A DNA stretch of 64,000 nucleotides from the NCBI GenBank assembly GCA_902826615.1, contig CADEFN010000004.1, positions 310,001 to 374,000 on the forward strand. The letters are read 5' to 3'. The position numbers and the translations under genes were made by a program. This DNA comes from an uncultured Gemmatimonadota bacterium (lineage in GTDB: Bacteria > Gemmatimonadota > Gemmatimonadetes > Gemmatimonadales > Gemmatimonadaceae). Shown piece by piece: positions 1-9,299 of this stretch (the first letter of the stretch is position 1; every line of letters begins with the position of its first letter). Under the pieces are notes generated by a model. It was not told the origin of the DNA, ran no database searches, and saw only the letters and a list, made by a program, of their open reading frames with translations.

Positions 1-169
1 CCGCCCCTCCCGAGGCGTCGAGGATCTCACGGCCGTCGGCAAGACGTATGGTCAGACCACGCCCCTCGGCAGCAACGGGGGGATGCGACGCGACGATGCG
101 ATGCAGGACGTGAGACACGTGCGGGCGGGTTCTGCTGCTGTCGTTGAAGTGAAGCGGCCCGCGGAACAT
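1..169 (-). CDS. Class III aminotransferase, N-terminal fragment cut by the window edge
   Basis: The minus strand reads open from a possible ATG at 167-169 to the window edge. The peptide contains VAAEGRGLTIRLADGREI followed by LDASGGA. This is the usual N-terminal signature of class III PLP-dependent aminotransferases, where a buried glycine-rich turn reads roughly EG-x-x-L-x-D-x-DG-x-x-x-LD-x-SGG. The PLP lysine and the rest of the enzyme lie outside the window, so the substrate cannot be named. No clear Shine-Dalgarno precedes the ATG, and a GTG some 17 codons later is an alternative start. The gene is divergent from the hydrolase at 247, and the roughly 80 bases between them must hold both promoters. 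Confidence 0.6.
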   Translation of the reverse strand, partial: MFRGPLHFNDSSRTRPHVSHVLHRIVASHPPVAAEGRGLTIRLADGREILDASGGA

Positions 170-246
170 ACGCCCCGCGCACACACAAGAGAATGTCCCG
201 GACTGACGTCTCACGCACTGGGCTGCACCGGCGTATTCTCCACCCC

Positions 247-2058
247 ATGACCCTACGACCCGTTCTCTTCCTGCTGCTCTGCGCCGCCACATCGCTCCGC
301 GCGCAAACATCCGCCGGCGAGCCACCCTTCCCGCGTCCCGCCGCCCGGTACGAGTTCGACGTGGAGAAGGATGTGATGGTCGCCATGCGCGACGGTGTCC
401 GCCTCGCGACCGACATCTACCGGCCCCGCGGACTCAGCGGCGCGCTGCCGGTGATCCTGATGCGCATGCCCTACAACAAGAATGTTTACGGGGGCGCCGT
501 GCCACCGGCCCGCTTTTTTGCAAGCCAGGGCTATGTCGTTGTCCTGCAGGACGTGCGTGGCAAGTTCTCATCCGAGGGCACGTACAAGGTCTACGAAGGC
601 GACGTCACCGACTGGTCCGACACCTTTGACTGGATTGGCGCCCAGTCATGGTCGACGAAAAAGATCGGCACCTACGGCTGCTCCTATCTTGGCGAAGGAC
701 AGATCATCGCCATGCAGCATCGGCATCGATATCACACGGCCGCACTGCCACAGGCCGCCGGTGGCAACCTGGGGCGTGTGCCGGGACGACGCAGCTTCTG
801 GGGCTCGGTGGAAGGAGGCGCCAACGCGTTGTCCATCAACTTCGGGTGGATGCCGATGTTTGCCTCCATCGACAAGGGCGCGCGCCCGCTGCCCCAGATC
901 GATTTCGCTCAGCACTTCAAGACGCTGCCGACCATTGACATGACGGACCGCGCGGGAAGCCCGAGCTGGGACTGGCGCAACTTTCTCGAGCGCTCGCCTG
1001 ACGATCCCTGGTGGGACGCGCAAGGCTACCTCACCACCACGGACAGCACCTCGACTCCGGCGCTGCATGTCACCTCGTGGTTCGACCTGGCGGCCGAAGC
1101 ATTGCAGGAGGCGGAGATCCTGTCACGCAATGCCACGACGCCTGAAGCGCGAGACAATCAGTACGTCATTGTCGGTCCCAATGTGCACTGCGCGTACGAG
1201 CTCTCCACCAGCGCCACGAAGGTTGGCGATCTGAATGTTGGTGATGCTCGCTTGCGCTACCATGAGGTCTACCTCAAGTGGTTCGACTACTGGCTCAAGG
1301 GCGACCAGAACGGCGTGCGCAACATGCCGAAGTTTCAGTACTTCGTGATCGGGAAGAACGAATGGCGCGGTTCACCGGTCTGGCCGGTGAAGGGCATGAG
1401 CGAAACATCGATGTATCTCTCCAGCCGTGGTGTCGCCAATACCTCTGCTGGCAGTGGGCGTTTAGGTATGACGCTGCCCAAAGGCGCCGTCCGCGACACC
1501 TTCACCTACGATCCGATGAATCCCATTCCGTCGCGTGGGGGGTCCATCTGCTGTACGGGGAACCCGAAGGACCAGCCGGGCGCCTTCGACCACGCCGATC
1601 TCGAATCAAGCCGTGCCGATATGCTGGTCTACACCAGCGACAGTTTCGCCAGTGGTCTCGAGCTGACCGGTCCGTTGCGCGCCGAGGTGTACCTCTCGTC
1701 CGACGCCCGGGACACGGATCTCACAGTGAAGGTGCTCGACGTCTACCCCGACGGCCGCTCCATGAACATGATCGAGGGCATTACCCGGGTGCGGTACCGC
1801 GACGGTTTTGGGACGCCCCGCATGATGGAGCGGGGCAAGGTCTACAAGGTGCCGGTAGACCTGCATGCCACCAGCTGGTATCTGGCCCCTGGCCACCGGC
1901 TCCGCGTGCAGATCTCGAGCTCCAACTTTCCGCGCTTTGACCGCAATCTCAACACCGGGGGTCGCAACTACGACGAAACGTCCGGGGTGAAGGCGCACAA
2001 CACCATCCACCACTCGGCGCGGTATCCGTCACGGCTCGTGCTGCCTGTCGTTCGTTAG
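247..2058 (+). CDS. Secreted CocE/NonD-family alpha/beta hydrolase (X-Pro dipeptidyl-peptidase-like)
   Basis: 603-residue exported serine hydrolase. The ATG at 247 is preferred over an in-frame ATG at 193 because it begins a clean signal peptide (TLRPVLFLLLCAATSLRA, then Q). The N-terminal half is the alpha/beta-hydrolase fold. The phrase VAMRDGVRLATDIYRP is typical of CocE/NonD proteins, and the nucleophile elbow GCSYLGE places Ser at about residue 146. The C-terminal 200 residues form the jelly-roll X-Pro dipeptidyl-peptidase C-terminal domain (LRAEVYLSSDARDTDLTVKV). The family contains cocaine esterase, acyl-amino-acid ester hydrolases and peptidases, and the substrate is not predictable here. 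The gene converges with the permease gene with 6 bases between stops. Its stop lies in the recurrent CGTTAGG word. Confidence 0.85.
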   Translation: MTLRPVLFLLLCAATSLRAQTSAGEPPFPRPAARYEFDVEKDVMVAMRDGVRLATDIYRPRGLSGALPVILMRMPYNKNVYGGAVPPARFFASQGYVVVLQDVRGKFSSEGTYKVYEGDVTDWSDTFDWIGAQSWSTKKIGTYGCSYLGEGQIIAMQHRHRYHTAALPQAAGGNLGRVPGRRSFWGSVEGGANALSINFGWMPMFASIDKGARPLPQIDFAQHFKTLPTIDMTDRAGSPSWDWRNFLERSPDDPWWDAQGYLTTTDSTSTPALHVTSWFDLAAEALQEAEILSRNATTPEARDNQYVIVGPNVHCAYELSTSATKVGDLNVGDARLRYHEVYLKWFDYWLKGDQNGVRNMPKFQYFVIGKNEWRGSPVWPVKGMSETSMYLSSRGVANTSAGSGRLGMTLPKGAVRDTFTYDPMNPIPSRGGSICCTGNPKDQPGAFDHADLESSRADMLVYTSDSFASGLELTGPLRAEVYLSSDARDTDLTVKVLDVYPDGRSMNMIEGITRVRYRDGFGTPRMMERGKVYKVPVDLHATSWYLAPGHRLRVQISSSNFPRFDRNLNTGGRNYDETSGVKAHNTIHHSARYPSRLVLPVVR

Positions 2059-2064
2059 GGGGCG

Positions 2065-4566
2065 TCACTCGTAACGCAGGGCCCGCATGGGGTGCACACG
2101 CGAGGCCCGAAGCGCCGGGAGATATCCGGCGCCCAGCGCCACGAGGGTGAGCAGCACCGCCGAAAGCGCAAACACCAGTGGATCGTTTCCCTTGAGACCG
2201 AACAGCAGGGAACTCGCGGCCTTGCCGAGCCCGTACGCCCCAAGCATCCCGAACACACCGCCGATCGCGGTGAGTACCCCGACCTGACGGAGTACCATGG
2301 TGCGCACGGCGCCGCCGGTCGCGCCAAGGGCCATCCTGACGCCAATCTCGCGTGTCCGCTGCGCGACCGTGTACGCCAGCACACCGTAGAGACCAACTGC
2401 GGCCAGCAGCGTCGCCAGCAGGGCAAAGGCCGACGAGAGTGTCCCGATCATCCGGTCCATGAAGACATTCTCCTTCACCTGCTGCGGCATCGTCTTCAGC
2501 TCCTGCACGGGGAGGTTGGGGTCGAGACGGCCGACCACACCCGGAATGGTGCGGAGCAATTCGGAGAGACTGCCCGACGTCCGCACGTAGAAATTCATCT
2601 CCCCGAGGGTGCTGTCCTGTCGCGCGGAAACAAAAAACACCGGGGGAATGTCGCCCTTTACCTCGCTGTACTTGGCGTCCTTCACCAGCCCGACAATTTC
2701 GAGATCGAGCTCGGCGGCTGACGACGAGTTCATGGACATCCGCTTCCCGACGGCGTCGCGGCCGAGGCCGAACTTCTTCGCGAACGCCTCATTCACCATC
2801 GCCACGCGGGATCCACCCGCCTGATCGGCGTCCGTGAACTCACGGCCACTCACCAGGGGCATGCCTAACGTTGAGAGGTACCTCGGGCCGACGGAATTCA
2901 TGCGCGAATTACTGTCGATGTCAGGACCATTCTTGAAGCCCTCCACCGAGACGTCGGTCCCCCAGTTGCTCCCAGCGAGAAATGGGACAAGGGCACTGCT
3001 GACCACCGTGACGCCGGGCAGCGAGGACAGTTCTTCGCTGAGCCGTGCGAAAAACACCGCACTGCGCCCGCCAGTGTACCCGTTGAGCTCCGGGGCGACG
3101 GAGAAAGTCACCACCTGATCCACCTCGGCACCAACATCCACCTTGCTCACATTGCGCAGACTCTGGATGAACAGCCCCGCGCAGGTGAGCAAGGCCATGG
3201 CCAGCGAGATCTGGACGGCGACCAGCGTGTTGCGAAACCGGGACGCCGTGCGCGCTCCGGACGCCTGGCCGGTGGTGGAGCGGATTGCCGTGATGAGGTC
3301 GGGGCGTGTGCTGTGCAGCGCCGGAAAGAGCCCGAACAAGAGACCCGTCCCCAGGGACAGCCCTGCGGCAAACGCCACCACAGGCCATTCGATCTGAAGC
3401 TGCAGAATGTCTGACGCCTCACGTGGCAACGAACTGGCGACGGCCGACAGGGTCCAGCGCGCCACGATCAGGGAGGCTGCACCTGCCATCAGGGCCAGCA
3501 GACAGGCCTCCAGCAGGAGCTGACCAATCACCTGAGGCCGCTGGGCACCTAACGACATGCGCACGGCCATCTCGGTGGCACGTCCGGCGCCGCGCGCCAT
3601 CAGGAGGTTGGCAATGTTGGCGCAGGCGATGAGGAGCACGATCCCGGTCACACCAAAGAGGATTCCCAGTGGAGTGCGCGCTTCGGCATGCAGCGACGAC
3701 TGCCCCTGTGGCGCCATCGAGAGCAGGATCTCCTTCTTCTTGAAGCGCACCATCGTGGTGTCACTCATCCCCTCCTGCAGCGGCGCCTCGACGTCCGAGA
3801 GGATGGGACGGTAGAGGAGATTCAGTGAGGTCTGGGCCTGGTCAACGGTGACCCCCGGCTTGAGCCGCCCGAAGACATAGATCCAGTAGCTGCGGCGCTG
3901 CTCGAATCCATCGAATCGGCGCTCCAGCTGTCCCCGCATCGAAATGGGCACGAACACATCGGGGAGCGCTCCCAGCGTGGTGCCATTGAAGTCCTTCGGC
4001 GCGATCCCCACCACCGTCATGCTGGTGCCATTGATGACAATCGGCTCGTTGAGCACGGAGGGATCGGAGCCGAGTTTGGTCTCCCAGTAGCGATAACTCA
4101 GGACAGCGACAAATCCCGTTCCCACAGTTTCGTCGTCCGATGGGGCCAGCAGGCGACCCATGAAGGGTTGCATCCCCAGCACCGGAAAGTACGAGCCGGA
4201 GACATACATGCCGCTCCCACTCAGCGTCTCCTTGCGCACGGCAACGTTTGCCCCGAAGGCCCGGTGTGCGGCCAGACCGGCGAGCGCGGTCTGCCCCTTC
4301 TCGAGGTCGCGGTACATCGGGTAACTGAACACCGCGTCGCAATCACCCGCCTGGTTGCACGACTGCGAGCCCGGGTTGGGCCCCGGCGCGGCGAGGTTGA
4401 CCAGTTCCCCAGGCTCCCGCACGGGAAGTTTTCGCAGCAAGAGCTGATTGAAGAGCGAAAAGATCGCGGCATTGGCACCGATCCCGAGCGCCAGGGAGAT
4501 CACCGCGACGGTGGTGACAAAGGGCGTTCGGAGCAGGGTCCGAAAAGCGAGACGGAGATTGCGCAT
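2065..4566 (-). CDS. ADOP-type ABC transporter permease (MacB/FtsX-like, duplicated)
   Basis: 833-residue membrane protein with two MacB periplasmic core plus FtsX permease units. The first unit starts with MRNLRLAFRTLLRTPFVTTV and a transmembrane helix ending ALGIGANAAIFSLFN. That is the hallmark of the acidobacterial duplicated orphan permease (ADOP) family. FtsX helices occur near residues 290-400, a second periplasmic domain follows, and a final FtsX block ends with a MRALRYE tail. The reading frame is open to 4689, but the ATG at 4564-4566 fits the family N-terminus. These permeases usually lack an adjacent ATPase, as here. They are thought to move macrolides, peptides or lipoproteins across the envelope by mechanotransmission. 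No substrate can be assigned. Confidence 0.88.
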   Translation of the reverse strand: MRNLRLAFRTLLRTPFVTTVAVISLALGIGANAAIFSLFNQLLLRKLPVREPGELVNLAAPGPNPGSQSCNQAGDCDAVFSYPMYRDLEKGQTALAGLAAHRAFGANVAVRKETLSGSGMYVSGSYFPVLGMQPFMGRLLAPSDDETVGTGFVAVLSYRYWETKLGSDPSVLNEPIVINGTSMTVVGIAPKDFNGTTLGALPDVFVPISMRGQLERRFDGFEQRRSYWIYVFGRLKPGVTVDQAQTSLNLLYRPILSDVEAPLQEGMSDTTMVRFKKKEILLSMAPQGQSSLHAEARTPLGILFGVTGIVLLIACANIANLLMARGAGRATEMAVRMSLGAQRPQVIGQLLLEACLLALMAGAASLIVARWTLSAVASSLPREASDILQLQIEWPVVAFAAGLSLGTGLLFGLFPALHSTRPDLITAIRSTTGQASGARTASRFRNTLVAVQISLAMALLTCAGLFIQSLRNVSKVDVGAEVDQVVTFSVAPELNGYTGGRSAVFFARLSEELSSLPGVTVVSSALVPFLAGSNWGTDVSVEGFKNGPDIDSNSRMNSVGPRYLSTLGMPLVSGREFTDADQAGGSRVAMVNEAFAKKFGLGRDAVGKRMSMNSSSAAELDLEIVGLVKDAKYSEVKGDIPPVFFVSARQDSTLGEMNFYVRTSGSLSELLRTIPGVVGRLDPNLPVQELKTMPQQVKENVFMDRMIGTLSSAFALLATLLAAVGLYGVLAYTVAQRTREIGVRMALGATGGAVRTMVLRQVGVLTAIGGVFGMLGAYGLGKAASSLLFGLKGNDPLVFALSAVLLTLVALGAGYLPALRASRVHPMRALRYE

Positions 4567-4831
4567 CGGGAACCGGGTGAGGGGCTGCCATCGCAGTACG
4601 TCGAGAGTGGCGCTGGGGTTTTGACACCGGATCCCCCCGGATCGATTGCATCCGATTTCAGTGCCACGGGTGTCGGCACAAACCGTCACTCACATTCCGT
4701 CAGACCGCCACACGGTCCGGCCCTGCGCCGGTACCTCCCGTCCCCGGCGTCGCAACCACGACATGCGCGGTTTCCGTCCCAGTCCGTGCGACACGGAATG
4801 ACCGCGCCGCTTTCTCTCTGTGGAGGTTTCC

Positions 4832-5347
4832 ATGCGCACGACAACCCTGCTCCTTCTGGCCTCGTTAGGTCTGCCCCTTCCCGCTGTTGCCCAGCGCGCG
4901 TTCGGCGCACCGGTTGCACGTCCCGGCGCCCTCGAGCCCGTCACCAAAACCGACCCGGCCCGCGTGGCGGCACTGCTCGCGCTCGCCGACTCGGCGTCCG
5001 CCGCCGGGCGTCCCGGGGAGGCCCGCTCGATTTACGAGAGTCTGGTCAGCGACCAGCGTGACGCCGGGCAGTTTGCCGGCAAGGCGCTCTGGCGCCTCGC
5101 CCTGAACTACCTCTACGCGGAAAAGCCCTACAAGGCAGCAACACTGCTCGACGACCTGGCGAGCGACGCCAACAAGTTCGGCGATCCCGCAGCGGAGCTG
5201 CGCGCCACGTTCGAGAGCGCCGTGCTCTGGGTGCAGCTCAAGCGGCCCGAGCTGGCGATGGCCCGCATCGAACGCACCAAAGCGCTGTTGCAATCCCCCG
5301 TCATCCCGGATGCCGACAAGGCCGCCATCAAGTCGCGGATGCAATAG
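4832..5347 (+). CDS. Small secreted TPR-like helical protein
   Basis: 171 residues. A strong GGAGG at 4822-4826, 5 bases before the ATG at 4832, fixes the start. The in-frame GTG at 4820 overlaps the ribosome binding site and is rejected. The first 20 residues form a signal peptide (TTTLLLLASLGLPLPAVA, then Q). The mature part is helical, with alanine-rich paired helices (GKALWRLALNYLYAEKPYKA and AELRATFESAVLWVQLKRPE) that look like two or three divergent tetratricopeptide repeats. It probably acts as a periplasmic scaffold. No specific family is recognised. It stands alone between the permease and the metal ATPase. Confidence 0.7.
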   Translation: MRTTTLLLLASLGLPLPAVAQRAFGAPVARPGALEPVTKTDPARVAALLALADSASAAGRPGEARSIYESLVSDQRDAGQFAGKALWRLALNYLYAEKPYKAATLLDDLASDANKFGDPAAELRATFESAVLWVQLKRPELAMARIERTKALLQSPVIPDADKAAIKSRMQ

Positions 5348-5455
5348 CGCCTGCTCCCGGGTGGAGCCGACTGCCCCTGCGGCGTCAGGAATCCCCCGCC
5401 CAGGATGCGGGATTCACGACTGCACCCGGCTGCACCCATGTGACAGATTGGCTGG

Positions 5456-7312
5456 GTGCAGCCCCGGGCCAGCAACCATCGCAACCTCGCTCGCGCCGGG
5501 ACCCTCCCGGCGCTGGCACTCCTTGTCATCGCCGCCGGCCTGATCCTGCATTCCCTCGGCCGGGGTGAAGCGGCCCAGACCACCTGGCTCGCCGGTCTCG
5601 TCTTGACCGGCGTCCCGGTCCTCTGGAAATCGGTACAGGACCTCAGGCGCGGGGCCTTTGCGAGCGACATCGTGGCCGGGCTCGCCGTGCTTACCGCGAT
5701 CCTGCTGCAGCAGCCACTCGCCGGGCTCATCGTGGTCCTCATGCAGACCGGCGGCGAAGCCCTGGAGCGATACGCCGAAGGGCGCGCCTCCGCGGCGGTG
5801 CGGGCACTCGAAGATGCGGCGCCGAGGCGCGCACATCGTCAGCGTAACGGCACCACGGAGGACATCCCCGCCGATCTCATCGTCGTCGGGGACACGCTGC
5901 TGGTGCGGCCTGGTGAGCTCGTGCCGTGCGATGGTGTAGTGGTCTCTGGACGCTCGTGGCTCGACACCTCACGACTGACAGGCGAGCCGATCCCGCGCGA
6001 GGCGGCGCCGGGCACCAAACTCCTCAGCGGATTTGGCAACACCGACGGTGCGCTCGTGATGCGCGCCACCGCGCGAGCGCAGGAGAGCCAGTACGCGCGT
6101 ATCGTGGAGCTCGTGCGGTCCGCCGAGGCGAGCAAATCGCCGTTGCAGCGCCTCGCCGACCGCGCAGCCGGATGGTTCACCCCCGTCACACTGCTGGTGT
6201 GCGCGGTCACCTGGCTCATCACCCGCGACCCGATGCGGGTGCTGGCCGTGCTGGTGGTGGCCACACCCTGCCCCCTCATCCTGGCCACGCCCATTGCGAT
6301 GATCGGGGGGATCAACCGTGCCGCGCGCCGCCAGGTGGTGCTGCGGAGTGGCGATTCGCTGGAGCGACTGTCGGCGGTTCGCGTCGCCGTCTTCGACAAG
6401 ACAGGCACCCTCACTCTCGGTACACCGCGTGTCCGCGCCGTCCATGTGCTTCCGGGCATGACGCGCAACGAACTCCTGCGACTCGCCGGTGCTCTGGAGC
6501 AGCAGGCAGGCCATCTGCTGGCGCGGTCGCTCGTGGAGACCGCCGTCGCCGCGACCGGACCACTCCCGGAGCCCTCCGAGGTGATCGAAACCCCTGGTCG
6601 CGGAGTGCAGGGGCTGGTGGACGGGCGTCGGGTGCTCGTCGGCTCTCGCTCGTTTGTTGGCGATGCGCTGGGCTCGAATGTCGTGGACATCGGCGGGGCC
6701 CCGGCCGACGCCCTCGTGGCGGTGGTGGCCATCGACGGTGTGGTCGCGGGCGCGGTGGAATACGCCGACGAAGTCCGTCCCACTGCCGCCGCCCTCATTG
6801 CCAGGCTCAAGTCGTTAGGTGTCCAGCGAACACTCCTCCTCTCTGGCGACCACGCCGGCACGGTCATGTCGGTGGCGACCACACTCGGTATCGACGAAGT
6901 GGCCGGTGACCTGCTCCCCGAAGGCAAGGTGGAGCGGGTCGCCCAGCTGGTGAGTGAGGGGGGTGGTGTGATGATGGTGGGTGATGGCACGAATGACGCC
7001 CCGGCACTGCGTCGCGCCGATGTGGGGGTCGCCATGGCGGGGCACGGGGGCGGCATCACCGCCGAAGCCGCCGATGTCGTGGTACTGGTCGATGATCTCG
7101 CACGCGTGGGGGAGGCGATGGCTATCGCCCAGCGCACCCTGCGCATCGCCCGTCAGAGCATCACGGTGGGGCTTGGCCTCAGCGGCATTGCCATGATCGT
7201 GGCGGCGGCCGGTTACCTCACGCCGGTGACTGGCGCAGTATTGCAGGAGGTGATTGATGTGGCGGTCATCCTCAACGCCCTGCGCGCCGCCACAGGCGCT
7301 GCCGAGGCTTAG
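5456..7312 (+). CDS. P1B-type heavy-metal-translocating ATPase (TPCP motif)
   Basis: 618-residue inner-membrane metal pump started by GTG at 5456. There is no N-terminal CxxC metal-binding domain, so the protein opens directly with transmembrane helices. Actuator motif LTGEPIPREA lies near residue 175. The membrane metal site reads TPCP at residues 270-273, followed by LILATP. The phosphorylation site is DKTGTLTLGTP with Asp at 314, and the hinge is GDGTNDAPALRRADVGVAM. The nucleotide-domain HP dipeptide of most P1B pumps is HL here (QAGHLLARSL). From memory, TPCP rather than CPC marks the P1B-5 (nickel/iron type) subgroup. The C-terminal hemerythrin domain of that subgroup is missing. The gene end overlaps the convergent phosphoribosyltransferase by 4 bases. 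Confidence 0.9.
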   Translation: MQPRASNHRNLARAGTLPALALLVIAAGLILHSLGRGEAAQTTWLAGLVLTGVPVLWKSVQDLRRGAFASDIVAGLAVLTAILLQQPLAGLIVVLMQTGGEALERYAEGRASAAVRALEDAAPRRAHRQRNGTTEDIPADLIVVGDTLLVRPGELVPCDGVVVSGRSWLDTSRLTGEPIPREAAPGTKLLSGFGNTDGALVMRATARAQESQYARIVELVRSAEASKSPLQRLADRAAGWFTPVTLLVCAVTWLITRDPMRVLAVLVVATPCPLILATPIAMIGGINRAARRQVVLRSGDSLERLSAVRVAVFDKTGTLTLGTPRVRAVHVLPGMTRNELLRLAGALEQQAGHLLARSLVETAVAATGPLPEPSEVIETPGRGVQGLVDGRRVLVGSRSFVGDALGSNVVDIGGAPADALVAVVAIDGVVAGAVEYADEVRPTAAALIARLKSLGVQRTLLLSGDHAGTVMSVATTLGIDEVAGDLLPEGKVERVAQLVSEGGGVMMVGDGTNDAPALRRADVGVAMAGHGGGITAEAADVVVLVDDLARVGEAMAIAQRTLRIARQSITVGLGLSGIAMIVAAAGYLTPVTGAVLQEVIDVAVILNALRAATGAAEA

Positions 7313-7824
7313 GCGTCGCGGTACTTCGGGTTGGGGCGCAGTTCCCCGTCGGCGAGAATTTCACGATCCCACGGCAGGACGATTGTGCTTTCGGTCGCCA
7401 GCGCGTGGAAATCCGGCTCATAACTCCCGGTCTTGAACGACACCGCGGTCCGCACTTCGCTGGCCCCCGCGTTCACAATCGACGACACCGCGAGCCGCAT
7501 GGTCTCACCGCTGTCGCACGTCTCATCGACAATGAGCACCCGCCGGTCCCGCACCTCGTGCGGCGCCGCGCCGAGCACCGCTGGCGTTTCGCGCACCCGG
7601 GTGGTGGTCTCGCGCCGTGTCACCAGAATCGAGCGGAAATCGCAGTCGAGAATGGCCGCCACCACCGCCCCGGGAATCACCCCCGCCGTCGCAATCCCGA
7701 CCACAATCTCCGGCCGGTACTCCCGGGCAACCTTGAGGGCGAGCGCCCTCGAGAGCTCCCCAAACAGCGGCCACTCGACGTCGAATCGGCCTTTCGTGGG
7801 ATCTACTTCGTAGCGGCGCGGCAT
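7309..7824 (-). CDS. Phosphoribosyltransferase, type I PRTase fold
   Basis: 171 residues from the ATG at 7822-7824. Frame continues upstream to 7980, but that extension has no family resemblance. The PRPP-binding loop is VLIVDETCDSGETM, matching the type I PRTase pattern of two acidic residues followed by a flexible TGxT-like loop. Upstream EIVVGIATAGVIPGAVVAAI is the usual pyrophosphate-loop region. The overall form resembles xanthine/hypoxanthine phosphoribosyltransferases of the Gpt-like kind, which salvage purine bases onto PRPP, but the base specificity is not readable. The gene is divergent from the TPR-ParA cassette and converges with the metal ATPase. Confidence 0.8.
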   Translation of the reverse strand: MPRRYEVDPTKGRFDVEWPLFGELSRALALKVAREYRPEIVVGIATAGVIPGAVVAAILDCDFRSILVTRRETTTRVRETPAVLGAAPHEVRDRRVLIVDETCDSGETMRLAVSSIVNAGASEVRTAVSFKTGSYEPDFHALATESTIVLPWDREILADGELRPNPKYRDA

Positions 7825-8026
7825 GGGTCCGTTGCAGGAGGGCGAGGCGCCACACAGAGCGGTGGCTGGCCTCTGCACAATGGAGAGACGCGCTCCGGAT
7901 ATCCAGTCACCCGTCCCCAAATCACCGGACCTTCTCCGCTTCTGTGCGCTTGCCGACTGTACGTCTCCTTCCCAATCCAATACCTTTGCGCAAGTTCATC
8001 CTGTGGCCGCACTCCCCGCGACGGCC

Positions 8027-8530
8027 ATGGCGCATTCCTCGCCCGCACTCGTGCCCCCAACCGATCGCAAGTCATGGTTCGATCGCCTCTTCGGCGGCCG
8101 ATCGGACGACGAGCTCAAGCCTCAACGCCTCGACTATCTGGCCGAAGCGCTGAGTTTGGAGCGTAGTGGCGACTACGACGCGGCCCTGACATCGTACCGG
8201 CTGGCCCTCCGCGACCAGCCCGACGATCACCGCGTCCTGATGAACATGGCCATTGCCTACACCAGGCTCGGCCGGATCGGTGAGGCCGAGCGGTGTTACG
8301 GCCGCACACTGCAAATCCGGCCCGACCACCCTGGCGCCCACTACGGCCTTGGCTTCCTCCTCCTCAAGAAGGGTGACCGAGGGGGGGCTGAAGGACATCT
8401 GGAGGCGTTCCTGAACGCGCCGGGCAAAGGGGCCGAACAGGCCAACATCGAACACGCTCGCAGGGCCCTGACTGACCTCAGGACCCCCAGCGCCGAACCG
8501 GGCGAGGAGCCCGCCGAGTCCGAGAGCTGA
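8027..8530 (+). CDS. TPR-repeat protein upstream of ParA
   Basis: 167 residues with about three tetratricopeptide repeats. The clearest pairs are LDYLAEALSLERSGDYDAAL, MNMAIAYTRLGRIGEAERCY and AHYGLGFLLLKKGDRGGAEG, each with the small-residue pattern at TPR positions 8 and 20. The tail is acidic and glutamate-rich. The start is uncertain: ATG at 8027 is chosen, and GTG at 8003 would add 8 residues. The upstream frame to 7823 looks non-coding and overlaps the divergent gene. The stop is 1 base before the GTG of parA, so the two are translationally linked. TPR proteins bind partner proteins, and the partner here may be the ParA ATPase. Confidence 0.75.
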   Translation: MAHSSPALVPPTDRKSWFDRLFGGRSDDELKPQRLDYLAEALSLERSGDYDAALTSYRLALRDQPDDHRVLMNMAIAYTRLGRIGEAERCYGRTLQIRPDHPGAHYGLGFLLLKKGDRGGAEGHLEAFLNAPGKGAEQANIEHARRALTDLRTPSAEPGEEPAESES

Positions 8531-8531
8531 C

Positions 8532-9299
8532 GTGGGGCGTGTCCTCGCAGTCGTCAGTCAAAAAGGTGGCGTTGGCAAGACCACGACCTCGGTGAACCTG
8601 GCCGCGGCCTTTGCCCGCCGCGGACTCCGGACCCTTATCATCGACGTCGACCCGCAGGGGGCCGTTCGGTATGGAGTGGGCCTCCGTAAGGGGCACCCCA
8701 CCTTCGGGTTCGCAGACTACCTCAATGGCGCCCGCTCGCTGCGGGAGATCATCCTCCCCACGGCCCTCCCCTGGCTGCGCTGTATCCTGGCCGGGTCGGT
8801 CTCTGATTCGGCCGATCACAGCTTCTATCAGCAGCTGATCGCCGACACCAATGTGCTGCACGATCTGCTGCGCATCGCACAGGAACGGTGTGACGTGGTG
8901 GTGGTGGACACCCCGCCAGGGCTCGGCGCCATCGTACATCGGGTGCTCGAGGCCAGCCATCATGTGATTGTGCCCCTGCAGTGCGAGCCTCTGGCATTGC
9001 AGACAACTCCGCAGATCCTGCGGGGTATCCAGGATGTGGTCGACACCAACAAGGACCTCACGCTGGACGGCATTCTCCTCACCATGTTCGAGCCCGGCAA
9101 CGCCTCGTCCGAGCGGGTGGCGGCGTACGTGCGCTCGCACCTGCCGGGCAACATGGTGTTTGACGTGCGCATTCCCCGCACCGACGCCACCCTCGAAGCC
9201 TTTGCCGCGGGTCAGCCCGTGGTGCTGCGGACCCCGGCAGACCCGGCTGCGCAGGCCTATGTGAACCTCGCCACCCTGCTGGCACCACGCCTCACATGA
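8532..9299 (+). CDS. ParA/MinD-family ATPase
   Basis: 255 residues starting with GTG. It carries the deviant Walker A KGGVGKTT at residues 11-18 with the signature lysine, then LIIDVDPQGAVRYGVGLRK (Walker A-prime), and VVVVDTPPGLGAIVHRVLEA (Walker B with the DTPP motif). ParA/Soj ATPases dimerise on ATP and position DNA, proteins or organelles. There is no parB or parS-like repeat beside it, so a role as a chromosome segregation ATPase is not supported. An orphan ParA positioning a protein cargo is more likely. The stop overlaps the next start as ATGA, so it forms a three-gene cassette with the TPR protein and the lipoprotein. Confidence 0.88.
   Translation: MGRVLAVVSQKGGVGKTTTSVNLAAAFARRGLRTLIIDVDPQGAVRYGVGLRKGHPTFGFADYLNGARSLREIILPTALPWLRCILAGSVSDSADHSFYQQLIADTNVLHDLLRIAQERCDVVVVDTPPGLGAIVHRVLEASHHVIVPLQCEPLALQTTPQILRGIQDVVDTNKDLTLDGILLTMFEPGNASSERVAAYVRSHLPGNMVFDVRIPRTDATLEAFAAGQPVVLRTPADPAAQAYVNLATLLAPRLT

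Noticed and set aside
4621-4649. TTGACA-17-GATTGC promoter on the plus strand
   Set aside because: The -10 box is very poor and the next plus gene starts over 180 bases away; better evidence is needed.
5839-7146. 435-codon open frame opposite the metal ATPase
   Set aside because: Ser/Thr/Arg-rich peptide with no domain signature, fully within the P-type ATPase gene.
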